From Streptomyces sp. SM11 (GTDB lineage Bacteria; Actinomycetota; Actinomycetes; Streptomycetales; Streptomycetaceae), in the NCBI RefSeq assembly GCF_002910905.1, contig NZ_NEUE01000210.1, positions 1 through 64,000 of the forward strand: a stretch of 64,000 nt of DNA, in the 5' to 3' direction. The translations under genes and the position numbers were made by a program. Shown here one piece after another: positions 24,538-32,946 of this stretch. The notes beneath the pieces are model-generated. The model saw only the letters and a list, made by a program, of their open reading frames with translations, was not told where the DNA came from and did no database searches. Within the stretch, counting starts at the first letter, position 1; each line of letters starts with the position of its first letter.

Positions 24538-25080
24538 GTGAGCGAGAAGAAGGTCAGTCTGCTGGACGGCTTCAAAGCCTTCCTTACGCGCGGCAATGTG
24601 ATCGACCTCGCGGTGGCTGTCGTCATCGGCGCCGCGTTCACCAACATCGTGAACGCGGTCGTCAAGGGCGTCATCAACCCCCTGGTCGGGGCGTTCGGAA
24701 CCCAGGACCTGGACAGCTACAGCTCCTGCCTCCAGGGCCCCTGCACGACGGACCCGAGGACCGGGGAGATGGACGGGATCGAGATCCTGTGGGGATCGGT
24801 GCTCAGCGCCGCCCTCAGCTTCCTGATCACGGCTGCCGTCGTGTACTTCCTGATGGTGCTGCCGATGGCCAAGTACCTCGCCAGGCGGGCGGCGATGCAG
24901 GCCGCCAAGGAAGGCGTCCAGGAGACGCTCGAGGTGAGCGAGCTGGAGGTGCTGAAGGAGATCCGCGACGCCCTCCTCACGCAGCGCACCGGTGGCGCAC
25001 CCGGCGCCCATGGGCCGGACTCGGGCGACGGCCCGGGCGGGACCGGCGGGGCCGTCGCGGGCCCGCGCGAGGATCGCTAG
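24538..25080 (+). CDS. mscL: Large-conductance mechanosensitive channel MscL (180 aa)
   Basis: GTG 24538 with AAGAAGG upstream. Typical MscL: amphipathic N-terminal helix KKVSLLDGFKAFLTRGNVID, pore helix DLAVAVVIGAAFTNIVNAVV, periplasmic loop with two cysteines (SSCLQGPCTTD, not usual in E. coli MscL), second membrane helix LSFLITAAVVYFLMVLPMA, and a cytoplasmic helix (about 120-150). A Gly-rich tail follows. It releases solutes on hypo-osmotic shock. An upstream frame to 24487 adds sequence unlike MscL and is not used. Confidence 0.95.
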   Translation: MSEKKVSLLDGFKAFLTRGNVIDLAVAVVIGAAFTNIVNAVVKGVINPLVGAFGTQDLDSYSSCLQGPCTTDPRTGEMDGIEILWGSVLSAALSFLITAAVVYFLMVLPMAKYLARRAAMQAAKEGVQETLEVSELEVLKEIRDALLTQRTGGAPGAHGPDSGDGPGGTGGAVAGPREDR

Positions 25081-25096
25081 TCCTCCGAGCGGCTGC

Positions 25097-25321
25097 TCAG
25101 ATGTGGTGGGGCGGCTTCTCGTCCAGGAAGCGCGCGAGGTCCGCGGCGCTGCCGCCGGTGAGAGGCCGCTCGCCCCACCCCTGGTCCGTATCGTCCGCGG
25201 ACTGCCGGTCCAGCGGATCGTCGAAGACCAGAACCGGCTTGGGCTTCGGTTCCTGTGGCGGCTGCTCCTGTGGCTGCTGCTGCTTCGCGTCTCGCGGGCG
25301 GGGGGCGGGGGCGGCGCTCAT
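25097..25321 (-). CDS. Small Pro/Gln-rich hypothetical protein (74 aa)
   Basis: Short frame with coding bias between mscL (convergent) and the molybdoenzyme locus. The N-terminal half is low complexity (Pro, Gln, Lys). The C-terminal half DDPLDRQSADDTDQGWGERP and LTGGSAADLARFLDEKPPHHI looks folded. No membrane segment. It lies 61 bases downstream of the small membrane protein gene on the same strand and may be co-transcribed. Function unknown. Confidence 0.6.
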   Translation of the reverse strand: MSAAPAPRPRDAKQQQPQEQPPQEPKPKPVLVFDDPLDRQSADDTDQGWGERPLTGGSAADLARFLDEKPPHHI

Positions 25322-25382
25322 GTCTCCAGGGTACGGCGGTCCACCACGAGGTGTGAGCCACCGTGGATCCGGGCGGCGGACG

Positions 25383-25778
25383 TCAGCGGTCCTTGGGGTC
25401 GATGAGCCACAGGCCGAGCACTACGAGGAACGACAGACAGAGGAAGCCGGCCCCCCACCAGGCCGTGCCGGTGTTGCCTTCCATCCATGCGTCGATCAGG
25501 ACCGTCAGTCCCCAGAGCTGGCCTATGACGACGGTCATGGCCAGGGTGAGCCGGGCGGTCAGCTTCGAGGAGCGCTCGGGGTTCTGGTCGGTGCCCGCTC
25601 CGGGCCCGGGGCCGGTGTGCCGGACGCGGGGGTCCCCGTATCCGCTGGTGGGGCGGATCTGCGGATACCGCTCGTGGACGGGCCGGTTCAGCTCGGGGTC
25701 GGCGCTGCCCGGGTGGTACGTGGGGTAGTGGCTGCCCGGGGGCGGCAGCGGCCGCTCGGGGTGCGGGGTGTCGTTCAT
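25383..25778 (-). CDS. Small membrane protein, last gene of molybdoenzyme locus (131 aa)
   Basis: ATG 25778 overlaps the Rieske stop by 4 bases (ATGA). About 70 polar, Pro-rich residues precede two membrane helices (LTLAMTVVIGQLWGLTVLI and GFLCLSFLVVLGLWLI). No cofactor-binding motif is visible. Its tight coupling to the iron-sulfur genes suggests an accessory or anchor subunit of the oxidoreductase. Family not recognised. Confidence 0.75.
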   Translation of the reverse strand: MNDTPHPERPLPPPGSHYPTYHPGSADPELNRPVHERYPQIRPTSGYGDPRVRHTGPGPGAGTDQNPERSSKLTARLTLAMTVVIGQLWGLTVLIDAWMEGNTGTAWWGAGFLCLSFLVVLGLWLIDPKDR

Positions 25779-26461
25779 GCCCGCCTGCCCGGGTTCTCGA
25801 CGGTAGCCCCGACGGCCCGGGGCGGGGATTCGGCTCCGCCGCCGATGTCGGGGCAGCCGATACGGGCGGCGAGATCGGGTCGCTCGCCGCCGAGCCGGCG
25901 GCAGAGCCCTCCCTCGACGCTCTCGCCGGAGCGGGTGGTGCCCACGGCCCAGACGCTTCCGTCGTCCTGCTCGATGACCACGACCTTGGGCAGCCCCCGG
26001 GGCGGCGGTCCGGCGGTGACCTCGCCGGACCGGGCATCGAAGATTCCTTCGTGGCACGGGCAGTACAGCTCGCCCTCGCTGCCGCGGTCCTTGCGCCAGA
26101 GGACGGCGCAGGCGAGGTGGGTACAGACGGCGGAGTAGCCGACGAGGGTGCCGTCGTCGAGGCGGACGGCGACGGCCCGGTCCTCCTCGCCCGGATAGCG
26201 GAAGGCGATCGACTCGCCGGGCAGGAGTTGCCCGGCGACGCGCTTCGCCTCGGGGGCCCCGCCCTCCTCGCCGTGGCGGTGGAGGATGCCCGCGGCCACC
26301 CCGATGCCGCCGACGGCGAGACCGCCGGAGACGGTGGTGACGATCCGGAGGTAGTCCCGCCGGGTGGTGAGGGAGTCTGCGGCGATCCGGTCCTGGAGCG
26401 CCTCGCGGGGGTCTCCCCCGGCGGGGTGCTCGCCACCGGCCTGCTGATCGGTGGCGCTCAT
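25775..26461 (-). CDS. Rieske [2Fe-2S] protein of molybdoenzyme locus (228 aa)
   Basis: ATG 26461 overlaps the ferredoxin gene stop by 4 bases. Residues about 25-60 hold a twin-arginine-like sequence (TTRRDYLRIVTTVSGGLAVG) and a hydrophobic helix, so the domain probably sits outside the membrane. The cluster ligands are in CTHLAC and CPCHEGIFD, giving the Cys-His / Cys-His pairs of a Rieske cluster. The C-terminal about 60 residues (SVEGGLCRRLGGERPDLAAR onward) are an extension. It probably passes electrons between the molybdoenzyme and the respiratory chain. Confidence 0.92.
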   Translation of the reverse strand: MSATDQQAGGEHPAGGDPREALQDRIAADSLTTRRDYLRIVTTVSGGLAVGGIGVAAGILHRHGEEGGAPEAKRVAGQLLPGESIAFRYPGEEDRAVAVRLDDGTLVGYSAVCTHLACAVLWRKDRGSEGELYCPCHEGIFDARSGEVTAGPPPRGLPKVVVIEQDDGSVWAVGTTRSGESVEGGLCRRLGGERPDLAARIGCPDIGGGAESPPRAVGATVENPGRRA

Positions 26462-27060
26462 CGGCGGACGTCCTTCCCGTTGATCTCGACGACGGGAAAA
26501 CCTCCGGGGACCGGCCACTGGACCCGTTCGGCGGGGACGACCATGGCCACGCCGGTGCGGACCTCGGTCTCGCCGAAGACGAAGGTGTCGGCGACCTGGA
26601 CGCCGGGGCGCTCCGCCTGGAGCTCCTCGACGGTTCCGTAGAAGAGGGCTCCGGTCGGGCAGACGGTGGCGCACATGGGGGCGAGGCCGTAGGCGGTGCG
26701 GTCGTAGCAGAGGTTGCACTTCATCTGCAGCTTCGCCTGGAGGTCGATCTTCGGTACGCCGAAGGGGCAGGCGTTGACGCAGTTGGAGCAGCCGATGCAG
26801 CGGGTGGTGTCGGCCTGCTGCACCACGCCGTCGGCGGTCACCAGGATCGCGTCGGCGGGACAGACCTCGGCGCACGGGGCGACCGGGTCCTCACAGTGCA
26901 TGCAGACGGTGGGGAGGGAGGCGACGGAGCGGCCCTCGTCGGTGTAGTCGAGGTGGATCATCGATGTGCCGCGGTGCGAGTCGCATTCGCGGCAGGCGGA
27001 GACACAGGCCTGGCAGCCGATGCAGCGCCCCGGGTCGATGAAGATCGTTCTGCCCATCAT
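26458..27060 (-). CDS. Four-cluster [4Fe-4S] ferredoxin subunit (200 aa)
   Basis: ATG 27060 follows GAGGAG. Four cysteine groups can be read: CIGCQACVSACRECD, CMHCEDPVAPCAEVCP, CIGCSNCVNACPFGVP, and CNLCYDRTAYGLAPMCATVCP without its last residue. This is the B-subunit type of DMSO-reductase-family complexes (DmsB, FdnH, HybA-like), which carries electrons from the catalytic subunit to the membrane. It lies 5 bases from the catalytic gene and overlaps the Rieske gene by 4 bases. Confidence 0.94.
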   Translation of the reverse strand: MMGRTIFIDPGRCIGCQACVSACRECDSHRGTSMIHLDYTDEGRSVASLPTVCMHCEDPVAPCAEVCPADAILVTADGVVQQADTTRCIGCSNCVNACPFGVPKIDLQAKLQMKCNLCYDRTAYGLAPMCATVCPTGALFYGTVEELQAERPGVQVADTFVFGETEVRTGVAMVVPAERVQWPVPGGFPVVEINGKDVRR

Positions 27061-27065
27061 GGGGA

Positions 27066-29366
27066 TCAGCTCCTCTCCGAGGTGCCGCGGCCCTGGGGGG
27101 CCGTGGGAGGCAGCGGGTCGGTACGGGAGACCTGGGTCTCCGGGTGGGCGACATGGCCGGGGGCGACCGGGGGTGCGGGGACCTCGTCGATCCGCTCGGC
27201 GTGCTCGATGCGGCAGGCGCACACCGTGTACTCGGGGATCTTGGAGCGGGGGTCGAGGGCGTCGATGGTGAGGGCATTGGCCGCGGTGGGGACGGGCCAG
27301 TGGTAGGGGACGAACACGGTGTCGGGGCGGATCGCCTCGGTGACGAGGGCGGGGAAGACCTCGCTGCCGCGCCGGGTGACGACGCGGACGGGCTCACCGT
27401 TGCGGAAGCCGTGCGAGGTGTGGATCTCGGCCCAGGGACGGGGGGTCTGTTCGACGAGGGCGCCGAGCCTGCGGGTCTGGTTGCCGGAGAGGAAGTGGGC
27501 GACGGTGCGACCGGTGGTGAGGGACATGGGGTGCTCGTCGTCGTACGGATCCATCGGCGGGTGCCATTCGACGACCTGGAGGTGGATCCTGCCGTCGGGG
27601 TGGTAGGTCTTCCCGTCCTCGAAGAGCCGGGGGGTGCCGGGGTGGTCGGTGGTGGGGCAGGGCCAGGCGATGCCGCCGGTCTCCTCCAGCCGTTCGTAGG
27701 TGATGCCGTAGTAGTCGTTGACGGTGCCGGCGGAGGCGACGCGCAGCTCGTCGAAGACCGACCGGGAGTCGGGGAAGTCGAATTTGTCGCCGACGCCGAG
27801 CCGTCGGGCGAGTTCGCACATGGCCCAGGTGTCGGTGCGGACGCCGGGCGGCGGGTCCTGGGCCTTGTTGTGCTTGACCACGCGGGCTTCCGCGTTGGCC
27901 ATCACCCCTTCGTCCTCGGCCCAGGTGGTGACCGGGAATACGACATGGGCGTTGGCGGCGGTCTCGGAGAGGAAGAAGTCGAATTGCGCGTGGAACTCGG
28001 TGGTGTCGTACCCCTCCTTTACCACCCGGTAACTGGGCAGGGAGACGAAGAGGTTGTTGCAGATGCCGATCAGGCCGCGGATCTCACGGCGCCGCATCTG
28101 CCACACCTTTTCCATCATGGAGGTCCCGGCGAGCGGGAGTTCGGACTCCTCGATGCCCCAGATCTCGCAGATCTGGCGGCGGTGCTCCTCGTTCATGATG
28201 GAGCGTCCGCCGGGGAGGAGGTCGGACTTCTGACCGTGCTCGCGTCCGCCCTGCCCGTTGCCCTGGCCGGTGATGGTGCCGTAGCCGGCGCCGGGTTTGC
28301 CGATGTGGCCGGTGGCGGTGCAGAGGTTGATCACGGAGAGGCAGTTCTCGACGCCCCTGCGAGTGGTGCTCGATGCCCCGGGCGTGCCAGGCCATGGCAT
28401 TGGGCGCGCGGGCGAAGGTCCGGGCGACCTGGACGATCTGCTCGGCGGGGATCCCGCAGATCGCGGCGGCGCGGGAGGGCGGGTACTCGGCGGCCTTGGC
28501 CTTGACCTCCTCCCAGCCGGTGGCATGGGCGGCGAGGTAGTTCTCGTCGGTGAGCCCTTCCTCGATGACGACGTGCAGGACGGAGGTGAAGAAGGCGGAG
28601 TCGGTGCCGGGCTTGAGGGCGACGTGGATGTCTGCGGTCCGGGCGATGGCGGTCTCGCGCGGGTCGATGACGATGAGGCAGGCCCCGCGGTCCCGGGCTC
28701 CCCAGACGTACTGGGTCATCACGGGAAAGCACTCGCCGACGTTGGAGCCCGCGATGAGCAGGCAGTCGGTGAGGAGGATGTCGGAGAAGGGGTTGCCGGC
28801 CCGGTCGATGCCGAAGGCCAGCTTGTTGGCGCCCGCCGCGCTGACCATGCAGAGGCGGCCGTTGTAGTCGACGTGCCGGGTCTTGAGCGCGACCCGGGCG
28901 AACTTGCCCACCAGATAGGTCTTCTCGGAGAACAGGCTGGCCCCGCCGAGGAGCCCGAAGGCGTCATTGCCGTGCGCCTGCTGGATGCGCCTGATCTCGG
29001 AGACGGTGAAGTCGAGCGCCTCGTCCCAGGAGACCTCGCGGAAGGCCTCGTCGCGGGAGCGGCGCATCAGCGGGGCGGTGAGCCGGTCGGGGTGGTTGAC
29101 CTGCTGGTAGGCGTTGATGCCCTTGGGGCACAGCCGCATCCGGTTGATGTCGTGGTTGCGGGGTTCGACGCCGAAGACCTTGCCGCCGCGGTCGACGCGC
29201 AGATACATCCCGCACTGCACGCCGCAGAAGCAGCAGTGGGTCGGCACGAGCGTCTCGCCGTTCTGGTCGGCGTGCCACTGGTCGGCCGGGATGCCGCCGG
29301 CGTCCCGGAAGGCGCGGGTGCCGGGTGGAGTGAGGGAGGGGTCCAGGGGGATGAAGGTGCGGCGTT
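27066..29366 (-). pseudogene. Molybdopterin oxidoreductase catalytic subunit, frameshifted (DMSO reductase superfamily)
   Basis: Read in order on the reverse strand: a [4Fe-4S] N-terminus (HCCFCGVQCGMY, LCPKG), a likely Mo-ligand Cys in NGRLCMVSA, and MGD-binding segments (CLLIAGSNVGECFP, VIDPRETAIA). The frame is lost after RGIEHHS near 28357 and resumes in another frame at GVENCLSVINLCTATGHIG. Removing one base from a G4 run (28354-28357 on the plus strand) restores a continuous protein. The C-terminal part ends in TTGRTVAHFLSGNQTRRLG and an MGD-binding domain. The beginning (near TFIPLDPSL) has no start codon in frame, because the junction with the upstream gene is also out of frame. It resembles assimilatory nitrate reductase or Cys-type formate dehydrogenase; the substrate is uncertain. 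Confidence 0.85.
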
Positions 29367-30499
29367 CGGCAGCAGCTCGCGGATCCGCGGTCGATTGAAG
29401 CCCTTCTTCACATCGGAGAGGTAGGCGCTGCCGCGCAGCACCCGCTTGCAGCGCGGGCAGTACTCGGCCCAGGAGTCGAAGCCGAGCCGGAGGTCGCGCA
29501 TGGTGCCGCGCAGGTTCTCGACATAGGGCCCGGTGTCGATGGGTTCTTCGCAACGGCGGCAGACGAACACCTCGTCGTCCTTGCGGCCGGTGTACTTGAA
29601 CAGCTGCATGCCGACCGCGGCCGGGCGCTGGACGATGTGGAAGAACTTGCCGAACGGGATGTAGATGAGGGTGAAGACCACCGACACCATGTGCAGGATC
29701 GCCAGGAACTGGTAGCCGCCACCGTGCAGGAAGAGCGAGGAGAAGGTGAGCAGCAGGCCCGTCACGGAGATGACGATGAGCGCGATCAGCGGCACCAGGT
29801 CGTAGGCGAAGCGCTGGCCGGTGGCGGCGCCGCGGTCCTTCATCCGGCGCCACAGGAAGTACGAGGCGCCGGGGATGACGAGGACGGCGGCGATGTCCAG
29901 GCCGTGGAACATCAGCCAGCCGAGGATGGAGAGCGAGTCGAAGCCGAGGGTCTTGAAGCCCCAGATCCGCATCTCGTAGCCGGGTCCCGAGCCGCTGCCG
30001 GAGGTGAAGGTGAACCAGCCCCAGGTGAGCGGGAAGGTGATCAGGGCGGCGAGGACACATCCCCAGAAGATCAGCTGGTGGCGGCCCAGCGGGCGTGGGA
30101 GCGGGCGCCGAGGAACTTCTGGAAGCCCAGAGAGGTGGCGATCATCTTCGGCAGGGTGGTGGGGGCTCTGCGGAAGTTGTCCAGGGAGAAGAGGCTGCGC
30201 CAGCCCTGTTCGAAGAGGCGCCGGGCGCCGGGGGCGGAGACCCAGACGATGTACCGGTAGGCGACGCCGAAGGCGAGGAAGACCGTCGCGACGGCATAGG
30301 GGAGGAGGGCCGAGTCGAAGGTGCGGAGCATGCGGCTGCCGAGCACGATCGCGAGGACCAGCAGGGCGGAGACAGCCACCCCGGCGAGCGTGGCCCGGGT
30401 GGTGACGGACCGGGGGCCGGTCGCGGCGGGGGGCGTGGCCACGGCGCCGCCGGAGGCGTGGGGCTCGGCTGCTGCGGTGGCTTCTGAGGGCTCGGTCAC
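29359..30499 (-). pseudogene. b-haem-type membrane subunit of molybdoenzyme, frameshifted
   Basis: GTG 30499 opens a frame with two membrane helices (ATLAGVAVSALLVLAIVLG, LLPYAVATVFLAFGVAYRYI) that stops at 30071 after RSHARWAA. The protein continues in another frame with HQLIFWGCVLAALITFPL and further helices to about 29372. Adding one base to the CC run at about 30078-30084 would join them. Histidines in or beside helices (MFHGLD, FLHGGG, ILHMV, FFHIV) suit haem b ligation as in NarI-like subunits. A zinc-ribbon-like part follows (CRRCEEPID, CPRCKR). No stop codon separates it from the catalytic gene. Intact size would be about 380 residues. Confidence 0.75.
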
Positions 30500-30714
30500 C
30501 CGGCCACCGTAGGATTGTTGGGCCGATTGAACCCGTTTCAGGGGGTGGAAGGGGGAGCGGGTCGCCCGGACAGTCGCACGGGTTGCCTTGCCGCGGCCGG
30601 CTCCGCGCCCCTCACCTGTGCGGGGGCTCGCACACCGCCCCTTGATCGCCGGTACGTTCGAGCCGCATTCGGCCCGCGCTCCCCGCGGGCCCCGATCCCG
30701 ACCCGAGGAGCCGC

Positions 30715-31848
30715 ATGATGACCTCCGTGGACCCCGTGGACCCCGTGGACCCCGCGGCCGAGGCAGGGGCCCCCGGGCGCCCGCCCCTCCTGGACGCCCT
30801 GACCGATGTGACCGGCATCCGTGTCGGTCACGCCGAGGTCGCCGGTGCGGGCGCGTTGAGCGGCACGACCGTCGTCCTGGCGCCCGAGGGCGGGGCCGTG
30901 GCCGCCGTGGACGTACGGGGCGGCGGGCCGGGGACGCGGGAGACGGACGCGCTGGACCCACGCAATCTGGTGCAGCGGGTCGACGCCGTCGTCCTCACGG
31001 GCGGCAGTGCGTACGGGCTCGACGCCGCGTCCGGCGTGATGGCCTGGCTGGAGGAGCAGGGCCGGGGTGTCCGGGTCGGCGCCGGACCCGGTCGGGTGGT
31101 CCCGGTCGTTCCGGCCGCCGCCCTCTTCGACCTGGGCCGGGGTGGCGACTGGCGGGCCCGCCCCGACGCGTCGACCGGCCGCGCGGCGGTCGAGGCCGCG
31201 GCCGCCACGGAACCCGGGGAGCCCGTCACCGAGGGCTGCGTGGGCGCGGGCACCGGTGCGGTGGCCGGGCAACTCAAGGGTGGCATCGGCACGGCGAGCA
31301 CCCGCCTCCCCTCCGGGGTCACGGTGGCCGCCCTCGTCGCGGTGAACGCGGCGGGCTCGGTGGTCGATTCCCGGACCGGGGTGCTGTTCGGGGAGTACGG
31401 GGCCGGGGAGCCGCCGGCGTACCCTCCGGCCCGGATCCACGCTGCGGCGGAGCGGCGTCTCGCGCGGCAGCGGGAGGCGATGGAGGCGGCCGGGGACGGG
31501 GCCCCGCCGTTCAACACGACGATCGCGGTCGTCGCCACGGACGCGGACCTGACCCGGGCACAGGCCCAGAAACTGGCGGGCACCGCACACGACGGCCTGG
31601 CCCGCGCGGTGCGCCCGGTCCATCTGCTGACCGACGGGGACACCGTGTTCACGCTGGCCACCGGACAGGTGCGGGTGCCGCCTGGGGACCCGGTCGCCGT
31701 CAACGAGATCCTGGCGGCGGGCGCCGACGTCCTGGCGCGGGCGATCGTGAAGGCGGTGCGCGCGGCCCGGAGCGCCGAGGGGCCGGGCGGCAGGCTCCTC
31801 TCGTACACGGAGTTGTACGGAAGCCGGGTATCGCCAGACGCTCCTTAG
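30715..31848 (+). CDS. P1-family (S58, DmpA-like) peptidase (377 aa)
   Basis: ATG 30715 with GAGGA upstream. N-terminal nucleophile peptidase of the DmpA/ornithine acetyltransferase fold: DVTGIRVGHAEVAGAG near residue 30, VLTGGSAYGLDAASGVMAWL near 98, and the likely self-cleavage site before Thr in FNTTIAVVATDADL. Family members act as L-aminopeptidase/D-esterases or beta-peptidases. The first residues are a VDP tripeptide repeat encoded by a 9-base tandem. No signal peptide, so cytoplasmic. Monocistronic in appearance. Confidence 0.92.
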   Translation: MMTSVDPVDPVDPAAEAGAPGRPPLLDALTDVTGIRVGHAEVAGAGALSGTTVVLAPEGGAVAAVDVRGGGPGTRETDALDPRNLVQRVDAVVLTGGSAYGLDAASGVMAWLEEQGRGVRVGAGPGRVVPVVPAAALFDLGRGGDWRARPDASTGRAAVEAAAATEPGEPVTEGCVGAGTGAVAGQLKGGIGTASTRLPSGVTVAALVAVNAAGSVVDSRTGVLFGEYGAGEPPAYPPARIHAAAERRLARQREAMEAAGDGAPPFNTTIAVVATDADLTRAQAQKLAGTAHDGLARAVRPVHLLTDGDTVFTLATGQVRVPPGDPVAVNEILAAGADVLARAIVKAVRAARSAEGPGGRLLSYTELYGSRVSPDAP

Positions 31849-32085
31849 GGCCTGATCCGCACGACAGGCATCAGGGGGCGCGCGGCGCGAGCGAGGGGCG
31901 CACGGGCGGCCGACTCGCCACCTGCGCAAGGGAGTTCATCCCAACTGCCCGAAATACACCAGGAACAAGCGGGGAACTTTCCGCATGCGCCCTACGTTTT
32001 TATCAACCCTGGTCGCGATGCCGGACCCAGGGACTACGTTAAGCACGCATCAAGTAACACGCGGCGACGGCCTGGAGACACCACC

Positions 32086-32841
32086 TTGAGCGATCCGTAC
32101 GAGACAACCGAGCACCACCTCGACCGACTCCTGCGACGCGCCCTCAACTCCTTCGACCTTCCCGACAGTACGGTCGACCGCCTCGGCACAGCGCTCGCCC
32201 ACAGCAGTTCGCTGCACTCGTCGCACCACAGCTCCGTGCTGCACCGCGAGACCTACCGTCACACGTATCTCCTCGCCGACGGCTCCGCCCTGACCCTGTG
32301 GGAACTGGTGCACAGCGGAGGCCGGGACCTGCGGACCCCGCGCCGGCACGAGCTGTACGACGAGGAGGGCGACGCCCGCATCGCCGCGTCCCGGCTGGCC
32401 GGGAGCTTCTCCGACTCCCCGGTCTTCGGCGACGAGGGGGTGCAGGAGGCACAGGGGGATCTGGAGATGCTGACACTCCTGATGTCCGCCCCTCCGGCCC
32501 CGCTCCCCCGGACGTACGCGCCCGACAATTCCGCGGACCACGCCCGCCGGGTGCTGCGCCGCGCGGAGAACGCCGACCGGCCGGGCGAGCAGCGGACGGG
32601 GCTGCTCCGGTCCGCCTTCGCCCACCACATCACCCAGATCTTCGGGCGTCAGTGCCACGTCGACGGCCGGACTGCCGGATTCACGCTCTACGAACACGCG
32701 TTCCTGCTGCTGGACGGCAGCGAGACGAGCCTGTGGGAGGTCGAGCACACGGCGACGCCCGACGGCCGCCATATGTGCGAGGTGTACGAGGACGAGCACA
32801 CCGCCCGTGCGGCGATGGAGAGCCGCACCCGGATCTGCTGA
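32086..32841 (+). CDS. DUF6227-type Streptomyces protein (251 aa)
   Basis: TTG 32086 with GGAG about 10 bases upstream; the product begins SDPYETTEHHLDRLLRRALN. Two similar halves can be seen: HRETYRHTYLLADGSALTLW at about 50-70 and YEHAFLLLDGSETSLWEVEH at about 200-220, each followed by an acidic YxDE motif (LYDEEGDARIA, VYEDEHTARAA). This suggests an internal duplication. No catalytic motif is seen and it is probably cytoplasmic. I recall this as a Streptomyces family of unknown function. Confidence 0.8.
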   Translation: MSDPYETTEHHLDRLLRRALNSFDLPDSTVDRLGTALAHSSSLHSSHHSSVLHRETYRHTYLLADGSALTLWELVHSGGRDLRTPRRHELYDEEGDARIAASRLAGSFSDSPVFGDEGVQEAQGDLEMLTLLMSAPPAPLPRTYAPDNSADHARRVLRRAENADRPGEQRTGLLRSAFAHHITQIFGRQCHVDGRTAGFTLYEHAFLLLDGSETSLWEVEHTATPDGRHMCEVYEDEHTARAAMESRTRIC

Positions 32842-32852
32842 CCCGAACCGCC

Positions 32853-32890
32853 GTGACCGGCCCCGACGGTTCGCCGCTGGGGCCGGTCAC
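32853..32890. terminator. Bidirectional terminator
   Basis: Perfect 12-bp stem GTGACCGGCCCC / GGGGCCGGTCAC with a 14-base loop between convergent genes. Confidence 0.85.
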
Positions 32891-32946
32891 AGCGGGCCGG
32901 TTCCGCCGGGGCCGTCACGCCGGGCCGGAACCGCAGCCCGCGCGGG

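Noticed and set aside
28340..28370. Programmed ribosomal frameshift in the molybdoenzyme gene
   Set aside because: No slippery heptamer followed by a fitting pseudoknot is apparent, and the other breaks in the locus need different directions of shift.
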